Program-made: the position numbers and the translations under genes
Shown: positions 1 to 8,676 of the stretch, one piece after another
How positions within the stretch are numbered: the first letter of the stretch is position 1
Layout of the letters: every line of letters starts with the position of its first letter
Notes under the pieces: generated by a model
Told to the model about the DNA's origin: nothing
Database searches by the model: none
What the model saw: only the letters and a program-made list of their open reading frames with translations
From: Chitinophagaceae bacterium
GTDB taxonomy: Bacteria > Bacteroidota > Bacteroidia > Chitinophagales > Chitinophagaceae
Assembly: GCA_019638615.1 (NCBI GenBank)
Contig: JAHBTL010000011.1
Location: forward strand, 1-64,000
DNA: 64,000 nucleotides
Direction: 5' to 3'

Positions 1-54
1 AGATTGCTTCTCCGCCGCGGCGGATCGCAATGACGACCTTTTTGGTCTGTCCCC
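1..54. repeat. Partial copy of ~135-bp inverted-repeat element (family A, copy 1)
   Basis: The window opens inside the right half of a repeat found complete at 1113-1249, 47403-47538 and 56849-56980. It shows the GATTGCTTC core, a CCGCCGCGGCGG palindrome shared with the 47403 copy, CGCAATGACG, and the terminal arm GACCTTTTTGGTC, here followed by TGTCCCC instead of AGCCCC. The left half lies outside the window. Confidence 0.75.
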
Positions 55-64
55 AGGGAAAAAC

Positions 65-511
65 CTAAGCGGCCGCCAGTTTCTTTTTTGTATTCACTGC
101 CTTTGCATTTCTTAGTCCCGGATTTTCAGGCACGATCAATTGATATTGCCGGTTAAATGCTTCCTGCGAAACTTTAAAATAATTGGCCAGCTTCCTGATC
201 ACTTCTTTAGAAAGCCCCTTTTTGTAATGCAGAATATCGGAAACATAGCCTTTGCTTATACCCAATATATCCACCAGGTCTTTGGCTTTCAGGTTATGAT
301 CGTTCATAAACGAATGTAACAACTGCACAGGGTCTAAGCTGGCAGATGAAATGTGATCAGCATCCCATTTTTCAATAAGCAGCGTAAGCAGGGCTATTTC
401 ATCTTTGGTATTCCGGTTTTTGGCATAGGAGAACACCAGTTGCTCCAGTATGCTGCAATATTCCTTATACTGCTTTTTACTAGCAATTACTTTGTATGTA
501 AGCGTTGTCAT
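65..511 (-). CDS. higA: HigA-type antitoxin, helix-turn-helix protein
   Basis: A 148-residue DNA-binding protein that should neutralise a HigB/RelE-type mRNA-cutting toxin and repress its own operon. The central part (about residues 65-115) is an XRE-like helix-turn-helix, seen in the stretches LKAKDLVDILGIS and GYVSDILHYKKGLS. The N-terminal half is the acidic helical part usual for HigA proteins of this size. I chose the ATG at 511 (MTTLTYK); the frame stays open to 562, but that extension runs back into the toxin gene. The gene lies directly downstream of the toxin remnant (523-851) on the same strand with an 11-bp gap. That toxin-first order is typical of higBA loci. The antitoxin frame is intact although the toxin is broken. 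The C-terminus is lysine- and alanine-rich. Confidence 0.85.
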   Translation of the reverse strand: MTTLTYKVIASKKQYKEYCSILEQLVFSYAKNRNTKDEIALLTLLIEKWDADHISSASLDPVQLLHSFMNDHNLKAKDLVDILGISKGYVSDILHYKKGLSKEVIRKLANYFKVSQEAFNRQYQLIVPENPGLRNAKAVNTKKKLAAA

Positions 512-522
512 ATTCTTGCATT

Positions 523-851
523 TCAATAATTGCTTATATTGTATTGTTCGCCTGCATTGCAAAGTTTGTCATACGCTGCATGAGTGCCAATCCAGCAAAT
601 AAAAAGATGTACATGTCTATCTCCAAATGCGTATTTTGCGATCATCCTGTACTTGTTACCACCGATATCAAATACAGCCCGGTTGGAACCTCTTATAAAT
701 CGGTACCGGGAAATGTAACCTGCATATCTGTGGGCATTTTCCAATCAGCATATTTTAGTTTAGTCAACCACCCATTGAATGCATTTCTGCTTTGAGCATT
801 TTGAATGACAAAGGATTCGATGGTTTCTTTTCTTATCAGGTGAATTTTCAT
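523..851 (-). pseudogene. higB: HigB-type toxin, frameshifted
   Basis: From the ATG at 849-851 the frame reads MKIHLIRKETIESF and continues through a conserved-looking HigB N-terminus to residue 52 (GTDL), then meets a TAA stop at 693-695. The rest of the family sequence (GSNRAVFDIGGNKYRM, then HLFICWIGTHAAYDKL, ending at 523) follows in another frame. A small net deletion near 693-701 explains both parts. Intact HigB toxins are ribosome-associated RNases of about 100 residues, and both halves together match that length. As it stands no full toxin can be made, unless the ribosome slips or the base calls here are wrong. The gene sits immediately upstream of the antitoxin and immediately downstream of a palindromic operator. 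Confidence 0.8.
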
Positions 852-872
852 AGCAAAGATATAATTTTTTTG

Positions 873-897
873 AAAAGTTCACAAAAAGTGAACTTTT
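873..897. promoter_or_regulatory. Palindromic operator candidate of the higBA locus
   Basis: A perfect 10-bp inverted repeat, AAAAGTTCAC and GTGAACTTTT, with an AAAAA spacer, lies 22-46 bp upstream of the toxin start. This is where HigA-type repressors usually bind their own promoter. No clear -7/-33 promoter pair was recognised beside it. Confidence 0.6.
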
Positions 898-1112
898 TTT
901 GAGATATAGCAGTGTAAAGATGTAGAAATCAGCCTCTAAAAGGGATTGTACAATCAGGCGCCTGCATTTTTCTGCCCAATTATCATTTTGCCTGCCTCAA
1001 AATCCATCATAGGGAAGCTGGTATGATCAGTATCTCCTGGTGCTGTCTGTCGGGAGTGTGCCTATCTGTCAGGCATAAAATCCCGGATCTGTTTGGGTGC
1101 ATTTCAGATTTT

Positions 1113-1249
1113 CGGGGGCTGACTAAAAAGGTCGTCATTGCGAACGAAGTGAAGTAATCCCAAATACTTAATCCGTTATCGTTCAATGGGATTGCTTCGG
1201 TCGTCCCTCCCTCGCAATGACGTTCAGCGACCTTTTTGGTCAGCCCCCG
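1113..1249. repeat. Family A inverted-repeat element, copy 2
   Basis: A complete element with long terminal arms: CGGGGGCTGACTAAAAAGG on the left and CCTTTTTGGTCAGCCCCCG on the right, with one mismatch. It has an internal pair of GATTGCTTC/GAAGTAATC-like cores and CGCAATGACG ends. It lies in reverse orientation relative to the 56849 copy. It sits 25 bp from the 3' end of the next gene and encodes nothing recognisable. Confidence 0.8.
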
Positions 1250-1273
1250 GTAGTAACAGCCTTTCCGTATAGC

Positions 1274-1684
1274 TTAATTCAGTCTTTTTACATCTACAAC
1301 CAGGTCTTCGATCAGGCGTGTTTGAGTACTGATCTCAAAAGATTCGCTGTAATTGTTCTTTCTGTCACTAATGATAAAAACGACTTTTCCCGCTTCCTGT
1401 TTAGGCAATGCAAATTTCTTGTCGAAATGAGTATCCGCATAAACATTCTGGAAAATAGTGACACCCTCCCCGTCTTTAATGGTAATAATAAACCTGCTGG
1501 CTTTGGTGTTTTTATACTTTACATTGAATACAAGCGACTGGTTTTCCGCACCCAGGTATTTTACTTCTGCAACTTTTTCAACAGGGTCAGCACTTGTATT
1601 AGCAACGGCAGGCACAACAATAACCGTGATAGCGATAGCCATTAAAAGTTTACGGACTGCTGATAAAAATGTACGTGATTCCAT
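1274..1684 (-). CDS. Small secreted protein of unknown function
   Basis: A protein of 136 residues from the ATG at 1684 (MESRTFLSAVRKLL). It has an N-terminal hydrophobic export signal (LLMAIAITVIVVPAVANTSA), so the mature part is probably periplasmic or outer-membrane associated. The mature domain (about 100 residues) is rich in short beta-strand patterns such as SLVFNVKYKN and GKVVFIISD, consistent with an immunoglobulin-like sandwich. Small proteins with this outline (signal peptide, EVKYLG near the start, RLIEDLVVDV near the end) seem common in Chitinophagaceae, but I know of no function. The frame extends 13 codons upstream without a better start. It is transcribed alone, convergent with nothing, and ends next to a family A repeat. 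Confidence 0.75.
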   Translation of the reverse strand: MESRTFLSAVRKLLMAIAITVIVVPAVANTSADPVEKVAEVKYLGAENQSLVFNVKYKNTKASRFIITIKDGEGVTIFQNVYADTHFDKKFALPKQEAGKVVFIISDRKNNYSESFEISTQTRLIEDLVVDVKRLN

Positions 1685-1941
1685 ATGTATTTGTTTTTGT
1701 TTACTTCTTTTTTGTGGAAGCAACCATTAATAAATATGGCATCAGTTAATCTGAGTAAAGGCAATGTTAAGACTGGTGGCCAGGCGTAAATTGCGTTGGC
1801 AAAGCAGGATTTAAATGGCTTACAAAGTTGAGTGGCAAGTGTGAACAGAATATGACGCGTATTACAAGGGCAAGTTAAATTGTAGCGCGGTGTTCACAAT
1901 TTTAAATTGGTAACGCAAATATAGGCAATAATATTGTTGAA

Positions 1942-1980
1942 AATAAAAAAAGCCCGGCATATCCCGGGCGTTTTATAAAA
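1942..1980 (-). terminator. Intrinsic terminator of the prolyl oligopeptidase gene
   Basis: A GC stem GCCCGG-loop-CCGGGC (1952-1969) is flanked by AAAATAAAAAAA on the left, which reads as a T-run on the minus strand. It lies about 80 bp beyond the stop of the minus-strand gene at 2049. The right flank TTTTATAAAAATTTT could let it act in both directions. Confidence 0.7.
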
Positions 1981-2048
1981 ATTTTGACTATTGATTGAGA
2001 AAAACCAGGATTTAGTAACAAATAATTAATATTAAAAATAAAAACAAT

Positions 2049-4211
2049 CTACTCTGTAATATTTTCTAATGAAAATACAAAAGCGTACATCAGCGCCATG
2101 TCTTTTAAATAATCGAACCTGCCCGAAGCCCCTCCGTGTCCGAAGTTCATATTGGTGTGCAGCAATAAAATATTATTGTTGGTTTTCATGGTGCGCAGTT
2201 TCGCTACCCATTTAGCCGGTTCAAAGTACTGTACCTGGCTATCGTGTAAGCCTGTTGTAACCAGTATATTCGGATAATTTTTCTTTTCAATATTCTCATA
2301 CGGCGAATACGATTTCATATACTCGTATGCCTCTTTATCCTGTGGATTTCCCCATTGATCAAATTCGTTCGTTGTAAGAGGGATACTGGTGTCCAGCATC
2401 GTATTCACCACATCTACAAACGGAACCTGCGCTATCACGCCGTTCCACATACCGGGCGCCATGTTGGTTACCGCTCCCATTAACAAGCCGCCGGCGCTTC
2501 CTCCCTGCGCGTACAGGTGCTCTTTTGAAGTATATTTTTGATCGATCAGATATTGCCCGCAATCTATAAAGTCGGTAAACGTGTTTTTCTTCTTCATCAT
2601 TTTACCATCTTCGTACCACTGCCTGCCCATTTCCTGACCGCCACGTATATGCGCTATGGCAAATACAAAACCCCGGTTCAATAAGCTTAGCCGGTTGGCG
2701 CTGAATGCAGCATCTGTACTATGCCCGTAAGATCCGTACGCATATAAAAGAAGCGGAGCAGAACCGTTTTTTACATATCCTTTCTTATAAACAAGGGAGA
2801 TGGGGACTTTTGTTCCGTCCTGCGCGGTGGCATACAATCTTTCAGATACATAGTCCTTCGGATCATAACCGCCTACCACTTCCTGCTGCTTCATCAGCTT
2901 CCTTTCTTTTGTCTGCATATTATAATCGTATACAGAACCGGGCGTGGTAAGAGAAGTATAAGTATAGCGGACTGTACCTGAGTTAAATTCAGGATTATCG
3001 TCCAACCCCGCATAATAGGCGGGCTCGCCAAAATCGATGTAATGATCTTCTCCCGATGATATATTTTTTATCCTTAATTGCACAAGCCCGTTTTTTCTTT
3101 CATTGATAACAAGGTGGTTTTTAAATACCGAGATCTCCTGCAGCAGTACATCGGGTCTGTGCGCAATTACTTCTTTCCATCCGGCACTATCTGTTTTATT
3201 GAGGCTGCATTCCATCAGCCTGAAGTTTTTCGCATGGAGGTTAGTAATGATATAAAACCTGTCGCCCAGGTCTGCAATATCATACAATACCTCCGTCATT
3301 CGCGGCTGAAAGATCCTGAATGCAGCATCCGGCTCATCGGCACTGATAAAACGCCATTCTGAAGACAGGGTTGCCTGTGAAACAATGAAAATGGATTTCC
3401 CGGATTTTGATTTGCCAACGCTTATATAGTTGGATGGATCTTTTTCTTCATACACCGTAACATCGGCAGCCGCGTTGGTGCCGAGCCTGTGCCGTTTGAT
3501 TTTTTCCGATAAAAGCGTTACCGGGTTGTTTTCAGTATAGAACAGGGTTTTGTTGTCGTTCGCCCATTCCGATCGGCCACCGGTTCCTCTGATCATATCT
3601 TCATATAGTTCGCCTGTTTCAAGATTTTTTATATGAATAGTATACTGGCGGCGTGAAATCGTATCTATTCCAAAAGCCATCAGCTTGTTATCTTCACTTA
3701 TATTAAATCCCGCCGCTGAATAGTATGGATGTCCCTTGGCCATTTCATCCACATCCAGCAATATCTCTTCGGGTGCATCAAGGGTTCCTTTTTTCCTGCA
3801 ATATTTAAAATATTCTTTTCCTTCTTCTGTACGTGTGTAATAGTAATAGCCATTTTTGAAAACAGGCACGGATTCATCTTTCTCTTTTATCCTCCCCCTC
3901 ATTTCATCGTATAATTTTTCTCTCAATACTTTCGTGCCGCTCATCATCGTATCAAGGTATGTATTCTCTTCTTCCAGGTATTTTACCACTTCAGCGTTGT
4001 CTGGTCCCTTTTTAAAATAATCTATCATCCAGTAGTAATTGTCTGTAACAGTATCATTATGAACAACGCGGATATGTTCTTTTACCGGGGCTATGGGCGG
4101 TTGGATGCCTTTGGGCCATTCAAAGCTTGACATTTCTTCTTTTGTTTTTGTATTACATGCAATAATAGAAAAGCATGAGCAAACAATCATCACAAATAAA
4201 CAGGATTTCAT
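2049..4211 (-). CDS. Prolyl oligopeptidase family (S9A, oligopeptidase B-like) lipoprotein
   Basis: A 720-residue serine peptidase that should cut short peptides, probably in the cell envelope. The N-terminus is a lipoprotein signal with lipobox SIIAC (Cys19). Residues of about 35-440 form the N-terminal seven-bladed propeller, starting with the family-typical HNDTVTDNYYWM. The C-terminal part is the alpha/beta hydrolase domain with the nucleophile in GGSAGG (Ser572), the aspartate in GLHDSQV (Asp657) and the histidine in FGHGGASGR (His692). All three catalytic residues are present and the length fits the family (about 680-720). S9A members cut after proline or after basic residues (oligopeptidase B); the subsite cannot be told by eye. 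It appears to be a single-gene unit with a terminator at 1942-1980. Confidence 0.93.
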   Translation of the reverse strand: MKSCLFVMIVCSCFSIIACNTKTKEEMSSFEWPKGIQPPIAPVKEHIRVVHNDTVTDNYYWMIDYFKKGPDNAEVVKYLEEENTYLDTMMSGTKVLREKLYDEMRGRIKEKDESVPVFKNGYYYYTRTEEGKEYFKYCRKKGTLDAPEEILLDVDEMAKGHPYYSAAGFNISEDNKLMAFGIDTISRRQYTIHIKNLETGELYEDMIRGTGGRSEWANDNKTLFYTENNPVTLLSEKIKRHRLGTNAAADVTVYEEKDPSNYISVGKSKSGKSIFIVSQATLSSEWRFISADEPDAAFRIFQPRMTEVLYDIADLGDRFYIITNLHAKNFRLMECSLNKTDSAGWKEVIAHRPDVLLQEISVFKNHLVINERKNGLVQLRIKNISSGEDHYIDFGEPAYYAGLDDNPEFNSGTVRYTYTSLTTPGSVYDYNMQTKERKLMKQQEVVGGYDPKDYVSERLYATAQDGTKVPISLVYKKGYVKNGSAPLLLYAYGSYGHSTDAAFSANRLSLLNRGFVFAIAHIRGGQEMGRQWYEDGKMMKKKNTFTDFIDCGQYLIDQKYTSKEHLYAQGGSAGGLLMGAVTNMAPGMWNGVIAQVPFVDVVNTMLDTSIPLTTNEFDQWGNPQDKEAYEYMKSYSPYENIEKKNYPNILVTTGLHDSQVQYFEPAKWVAKLRTMKTNNNILLLHTNMNFGHGGASGRFDYLKDMALMYAFVFSLENITE

Positions 4212-4258
4212 ACAAGATTATTTAAAACGGTAAGGTAAATGCGTAAAGCCGGGGTATT

Positions 4259-4360
4259 CCAAATTGTCGCCGCATATTTAGCTGCCGACAGGCGGGCTTT
4301 TTATTCCCTCTCCGCATCCTGCATCAGCGGGAGCGAGGGAAAAGTGGTGCGACAATTTGG
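4259..4360. repeat. Inverted-repeat element with CCAAATTGTCGC ends
   Basis: Twelve-base perfect terminal inverted repeats, CCAAATTGTCGC at 4259-4270 and GCGACAATTTGG at 4349-4360, enclose about 78 bp. The interior has weaker pairing (TCCCTC with GAGGGA). It lies between the start of the S9 peptidase gene and the end of dxs. It looks like a small non-coding mobile-type element; no second copy was seen in the window. Confidence 0.6.
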
Positions 4361-4439
4361 TAGGTACCTTCATTCACTGTGATCAATAGACGGATCATTC
4401 GTTTCCAGGAGAAATTGAATTTTGATGGAGCCCCTGTCG

Positions 4440-6368
4440 CTATGCATTTACAGTATGCGTAACATGCTCATCCGACAACATTCTTACCGCTTCTACTATT
4501 GCGGCTGTATCATACCCGGCCTCTTTCTGCAGTTCTTTAGGAGTGCCATGCTCAATTACATGGTCTGGGATCCCTAATATTTTTACCCGGGCATTGTACC
4601 CGTTACGTGCCATAAATTCAAGCACTGCGCTGCCAAAACCACCTGTTACTGTGCCATCTTCCACCGTAATTATTTTGCTGAATTTGCCAAATACCTCATG
4701 CAACATGGCTTCATCGAGCGGCTTGGCAAAACGCATGTCGTAATGCGCTGGCTGAATACCCTCTGCTCTTAGCTCGCGTATGGCTGCCGCTGCAAAATTA
4801 CCGGGATGCCCCAGAGACAGGATCGCTATTTCCTGCCCGTCCTTTAATTTTCTTCCCGTACCGATTTGAATTTCTTTCATCTCTGTGCGCCACTCAGGCA
4901 TTGTTCCTTCGCCACGGGGGTAACGGATCACAAAAGGATTTTCCGTTGAATCAAGCTGCGCAGTATACATCAGGTTTCGGAGCTCAGCCTCATTCATTGG
5001 AGCACTTACGATCATGTTGGGAATACAACGCATATAAGCAATATCATATGCGCCGTGATGTGTAGCGCCGTCTTCGCCTACCAGTCCTGCCCGGTCTAAG
5101 CAAAAAATCACCGGGAGATTCTGGATCGCTACATCGTGCACTACCTGGTCGTAGGCACGCTGCATGAATGAAGAATAAATATTACAGAACACCTTCATGC
5201 CCTGTGTAGCCATACCGGCACTCAGCGTTACTGCATGCTGTTCGCAAATGCCCACGTCAAAAGCCCGGTCGGGCATTTGATCCATCATAAATTTGAGCGA
5301 GGAGCCCGACGGCATGGCCGGCGTAATGCCTATGATATTTTTATTTTTCTCTGCCAGCTCAATGATCGTGTGCCCGAACACATCCTGGTATTTAGGCGGC
5401 TGGGGCAGCTCAAATTTTTTCTTGTAAATCTCGCCGGTTATCTTATCAAACAAACCGGGTGCATGCCATTTGGTTTGATCCTGCTCCGCCAGCGAATAAC
5501 CCTTGCCTTTTACCGTGAGTATGTGCAGGAGTTTGGGGCCGGGAATTTTTTTAAGATCCTGCAGTACATCCACCAGCTTGGTAATATTATGTCCGTCAAT
5601 GGGACCGAAATAGCGAAGCTTCAATGCTTCGAAGAGGTTGCTGCTTTTGCTGATAAATCCTTTGATGCTGTGCTCCAGTTTGCTTGCCATTTCGCGGGTA
5701 AACCTTTTCCCCACCGGAAGCTTTCCCAGCGCGTTCCATATATCGTCTTTTAACCTGTTATAGGTTTGAGAAGTAGTGATATCAGTAAGATATTCCTTCA
5801 GTGCGCCCACATTCTGGTCGATGCTCATGCAGTTATCGTTTAACACGATCAGCATATCTGCATCTGCCACCCCTGCATGGTTCATTCCTTCAAAAGCAAG
5901 TCCTGCCGTCATGGCACCATCGCCAATGATAGCTACCGATTTCCGGTCTTCGCCTTTATACTTTGCAGCCATTGCCATGCCCAATGCGGCTGAAATAGAT
6001 GTGGAAGAATGTCCTACACCAAAGCTGTCAAATTCACTTTCTGCCCTGCGCGGAAAGCCGCTTATTCCATTGTATTTGCGGTTGGTATGAAAATGATCGC
6101 GCCGGCCGGTAAGAATTTTATGCCCGTATGCCTGGTGCCCCACATCCCACACCAACTGATCGTAAGGCGTGTTGAATACATAGTGAAGCGCCACGGAAAG
6201 TTCCACCACTCCCAGGCTGGCTCCAAAATGGCCGCCATACACACTTACTACATCAATGATGTAATGCCTGAGCTCATCACAAACCTGCAGTAACTGTTCT
6301 TTACTTAATTTTTTGAGATCATCAGGATGGTTGATCTGCCGCAGCAGCGGCCCCGGTGTTATTTCCAT
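4440..6368 (-). CDS. dxs: 1-deoxy-D-xylulose-5-phosphate synthase
   Basis: A 642-residue thiamine-diphosphate enzyme that joins pyruvate and glyceraldehyde 3-phosphate to make 1-deoxy-D-xylulose 5-phosphate. This is the first step of the MEP route to isoprenoids, and it also feeds thiamine and pyridoxal synthesis. The cofactor-binding motif GDGAMTAG (residues 149-156) ends in the downstream LNDNCMSID. The substrate-binding His lies in GGHFGASLG (about residue 47), and the catalytic glutamate is in ICEQHAV (Glu376). The C-terminal transketolase domain has VIRYPRGEG and GIPDHVIEHG. Length and motif order are those of a standard bacterial DXS. The ATG at 6368 follows a good Bacteroidota-type promoter (6389-6421). 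It is divergent from the LytS-like kinase gene at 6572. Confidence 0.97.
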   Translation of the reverse strand: MEITPGPLLRQINHPDDLKKLSKEQLLQVCDELRHYIIDVVSVYGGHFGASLGVVELSVALHYVFNTPYDQLVWDVGHQAYGHKILTGRRDHFHTNRKYNGISGFPRRAESEFDSFGVGHSSTSISAALGMAMAAKYKGEDRKSVAIIGDGAMTAGLAFEGMNHAGVADADMLIVLNDNCMSIDQNVGALKEYLTDITTSQTYNRLKDDIWNALGKLPVGKRFTREMASKLEHSIKGFISKSSNLFEALKLRYFGPIDGHNITKLVDVLQDLKKIPGPKLLHILTVKGKGYSLAEQDQTKWHAPGLFDKITGEIYKKKFELPQPPKYQDVFGHTIIELAEKNKNIIGITPAMPSGSSLKFMMDQMPDRAFDVGICEQHAVTLSAGMATQGMKVFCNIYSSFMQRAYDQVVHDVAIQNLPVIFCLDRAGLVGEDGATHHGAYDIAYMRCIPNMIVSAPMNEAELRNLMYTAQLDSTENPFVIRYPRGEGTMPEWRTEMKEIQIGTGRKLKDGQEIAILSLGHPGNFAAAAIRELRAEGIQPAHYDMRFAKPLDEAMLHEVFGKFSKIITVEDGTVTGGFGSAVLEFMARNGYNARVKILGIPDHVIEHGTPKELQKEAGYDTAAIVEAVRMLSDEHVTHTVNA

Positions 6369-6388
6369 GTAACCTTGTTAAATAGTGG

Positions 6389-6421
6389 CAAATTTAATAC
6401 ATAAAACGCATGTCATTCAAA
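6389..6421 (-). promoter_or_regulatory. Bacteroidota-type promoter of dxs
   Basis: Reading the minus strand, TTTG (6421-6418) is followed after 21 bp by TAAATTTG (6396-6389). These match the -33 TTTG and -7 TAnnTTTG elements used by the primary sigma factor of Bacteroidota. The -7 box ends 20 bp before the dxs ATG, which would give a short 5' leader. Confidence 0.65.
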
Positions 6422-6559
6422 GTTATTGGCCAAAGGGGTTCTGATTGTTATGTATTGATTATCAGTAAAAAAGCGGGAGGGAAATGTAAAACAGCCGCCG
6501 CCAGCCACATTATACAGCCATTAGTAACACTATAATTTTCAGCGCCAGCCGGAATTATT

Positions 6560-6567
6560 TAGATTTG
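6560..6567 (+). promoter_or_regulatory. Possible -7 box of the LytS/LytTR operon
   Basis: TAGATTTG matches the TAnnTTTG -7 consensus exactly but ends only 4 bp before the ATG at 6572. Transcription would then begin at or beside the start codon, giving an almost leaderless message. No good -33 element was seen, so the real promoter may be elsewhere. Confidence 0.3.
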
Positions 6568-6571
6568 GGGC

Positions 6572-7630
6572 ATGCGAATCAACCTGTCAAAATACTGGCT
6601 TTGCCAGATCTGCGGATGGGGCCTTTTTGGCCTGGCAAGTATTTTTTTCGCGTACACTTATGGACAGGAAATTACCGGCAAAATGGTCGCGCGTCTACTG
6701 ATCGGACTTGCGTTGGGCATCCCTATTACACACCTGCTGCGAAACTTAATTATCAGGCAAAAATGGCTGGTGGTTCCTATAGAAAAAATTATCATACATC
6801 TTTTTTTAAGCATTGTACTTGCAAGCGTTGTTTATTCGGTTTGTTCCATCAGCCTGTTTGAGTGGCTTAACCTCTCCGAAGTAAATCCCGACGAAAAAGC
6901 GCCCTTCATTGACCGGATGGTAATACGGACTTTTGACAGCAGCATATTCCTGATGGTTTGGGTGCTGATCTATTACATGTATCACTATTTTCAGAAGAAC
7001 AAAAAGCAGGAAGTGGATACTTTTCGCCTGCAGTCGCTGGTGAAAGAGCTGGAACTTAAAACCATTAAATCTCATATCAATCCTCATTTTATTTTTAATT
7101 CACTTAACAGCATACGGGCTTTGGTGGATGAAAATCCTGAACGCGCGCGCAGGGCCATTACCGAACTGAGTAATATTTTGCGTAGCAGTATGCAAACCGA
7201 AAAGCTGGAAACGGTTCCTTTGAAACAGGAATTGAGCATTGTGAGAGATTACCTGGCGCTGGAACAAATGCGGTTTGAAGAAAGGTTAAAAGTGGATTTT
7301 GATATTGATGAGGATACGCTTAACCAGCCCATTCCGCCTATGATGCTGCAAACACTTGCAGAGAATGCCATTAAACACGGCATAAGCAAGCAGGTACATG
7401 GCGGCACTGTTTCTATTTCATCCGACTTTGTAGACGGTCACCACGAGATCGTTATCCGTAACAGCGGTATTTTAAACGGGCACACCAATCGCATCGGATT
7501 TGGTTTACAAAGTACCCAGGACAGGCTGAACCTGCTGTTCGGCGAAAAGGCTACCTTTGAAATTAAAGACATACCCGGTAATATGGTAGAGGCGAAAGTG
7601 GTAATGCCGGTAAACAACGTGATCAGATAA
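6572..7630 (+). CDS. LytS-like sensor histidine kinase (His_kinase family)
   Basis: A 352-residue inner-membrane kinase. Four predicted membrane helices (about residues 12-33, 41-62, 72-96 and 120-140) are followed by a coiled linker. The phospho-acceptor region is SHINPHFIFNSLNSI, with the likely histidine at 172. The ATPase domain has MLQTLAENAIKHGI (N box) and IGFGLQSTQDRL (G box). This is the HPK7/HPK8-type architecture that pairs with LytTR regulators. The regulator follows 11 bp downstream, so the two form one operon. The ligand is unknown because the membrane part has no separate extracellular domain. GC and codon use look like the surroundings. Confidence 0.9.
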   Translation: MRINLSKYWLCQICGWGLFGLASIFFAYTYGQEITGKMVARLLIGLALGIPITHLLRNLIIRQKWLVVPIEKIIIHLFLSIVLASVVYSVCSISLFEWLNLSEVNPDEKAPFIDRMVIRTFDSSIFLMVWVLIYYMYHYFQKNKKQEVDTFRLQSLVKELELKTIKSHINPHFIFNSLNSIRALVDENPERARRAITELSNILRSSMQTEKLETVPLKQELSIVRDYLALEQMRFEERLKVDFDIDEDTLNQPIPPMMLQTLAENAIKHGISKQVHGGTVSISSDFVDGHHEIVIRNSGILNGHTNRIGFGLQSTQDRLNLLFGEKATFEIKDIPGNMVEAKVVMPVNNVIR

Positions 7631-7641
7631 ACTGTACAAGT

Positions 7642-8391
7642 ATGACTAAAAAAGCAATTATTATTGACGACGAAAGACTGGCGCGGAGCGAATTAAAAAA
7701 ACTCCTGCAGGACCATCCTGAAATAGAAATTATAGCGGAAGCCGCTAACGCGAATGAAGGAATAGAAAAGATAGAACACATGGCACCCGATCTTGTTTTC
7801 CTGGATATACAGATGCCGGGCAAAACAGGTTTTGATCTTTTAACTGAGCTCGACAGGCTTCCCCAGGTGATATTTACCACTGCGTACGATGAATATGCAT
7901 TGAAGGCATTTGAATTCAATGCCCTGGATTACCTGCTTAAGCCGGTGGAACCTAAAAGGCTGGCAGATGCCCTGCAAAAGCTGGAATATATAGAAGAAAA
8001 AGAAAGCGCTGCTGCAACATCGCTCACAGGGGCGCCACCCGCCAACCGGAGCATACTGGGCGAGAACGACCAGGTTTTTGTAAAAGATGGCGAACGGTGC
8101 TGGTTTGTAAAGCTGAGTGAAATAAGACTTTTTGAAAGCGTGGGCAATTATGCGAGAGTATTTTTCAGCACGTACAAACCACTCATATTAAAATCGCTCA
8201 ATGCTTTGGAAGAACGCCTGGATGACAGGGTGTTTTTCAGGGCCAACAGGAAACACATTGTGAATTTACGTATGATAGAAAGAGTGGAACCTTATTTTAA
8301 CGGAGGGCTATTGCTTGAAATTAAAGGCGGGGAAAAAATTGAAGTGAGCAGAAGGCAGGCTGTGAAATTTAAGGAGATGATGAGCCTGTGA
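7642..8391 (+). CDS. LytTR-family response regulator
   Basis: A 249-residue two-component regulator. The receiver domain (about residues 1-125) has acidic residues IIDDE near the start, the phospho-acceptor Asp55 in VFLDIQMPG, the TTAYDEYALKAF segment and the lysine in DYLLKPV. A linker leads to a C-terminal LytTR DNA-binding domain (about residues 145-247), recognised by RLFESVGNYARVFF, the FFRANRKHIVNL segment and the end KIEVSRRQAVKFKEM. It is the partner of the kinase encoded 11 bp upstream. Such regulators bind direct repeats in target promoters; no target can be named from this window. Confidence 0.92.
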   Translation: MTKKAIIIDDERLARSELKKLLQDHPEIEIIAEAANANEGIEKIEHMAPDLVFLDIQMPGKTGFDLLTELDRLPQVIFTTAYDEYALKAFEFNALDYLLKPVEPKRLADALQKLEYIEEKESAAATSLTGAPPANRSILGENDQVFVKDGERCWFVKLSEIRLFESVGNYARVFFSTYKPLILKSLNALEERLDDRVFFRANRKHIVNLRMIERVEPYFNGGLLLEIKGGEKIEVSRRQAVKFKEMMSL

Positions 8392-8676
8392 TGATTTGAA
8401 ATGTAAGATTTGAAATTTGAGATGAGCGATCCGCTGTGGGTTTTGAGTTTATAGTTTATGGTTTCTTGTCATTCAGAGCGAACAAAATAACTATTGTATA
8501 AAAGTGAATATTTTCGTGAGCGAAGAATCTGCCCGATGGTTGCCGACCATCAGCAGTGTGTCAACTATAAACTTCAAACTATAAACCCGTAACCTGCAAC
8601 TTGTAACCTGTAACCTGCGACCCAATAAACAATAAATTGAATGCTGATAGCTGACATGACTATTTTAACTGGATAT
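8392..8676. repeat. Intergenic remnant repeats between the LytTR and M28 genes
   Basis: This 285-bp stretch holds no gene. It contains GATTTGAAAT/GATTTGAAATTTGAGATG near-repeats just after the stop. A half element follows, GTCATTCAGAGCG and GCGAAGAATCTG, resembling the CGTCATTGCGAG-type families seen elsewhere in the window. After that come short tandem-like runs of GTAACCTGCAACTT and GTAACCTGTAACCTGCGACC (about 8587-8621). Confidence 0.5.

Noticed and set aside
1217-1645. Plus-strand open frame across the small secreted protein gene
   Set aside because: It is antisense to a gene with a clear signal peptide and begins inside the family A repeat.
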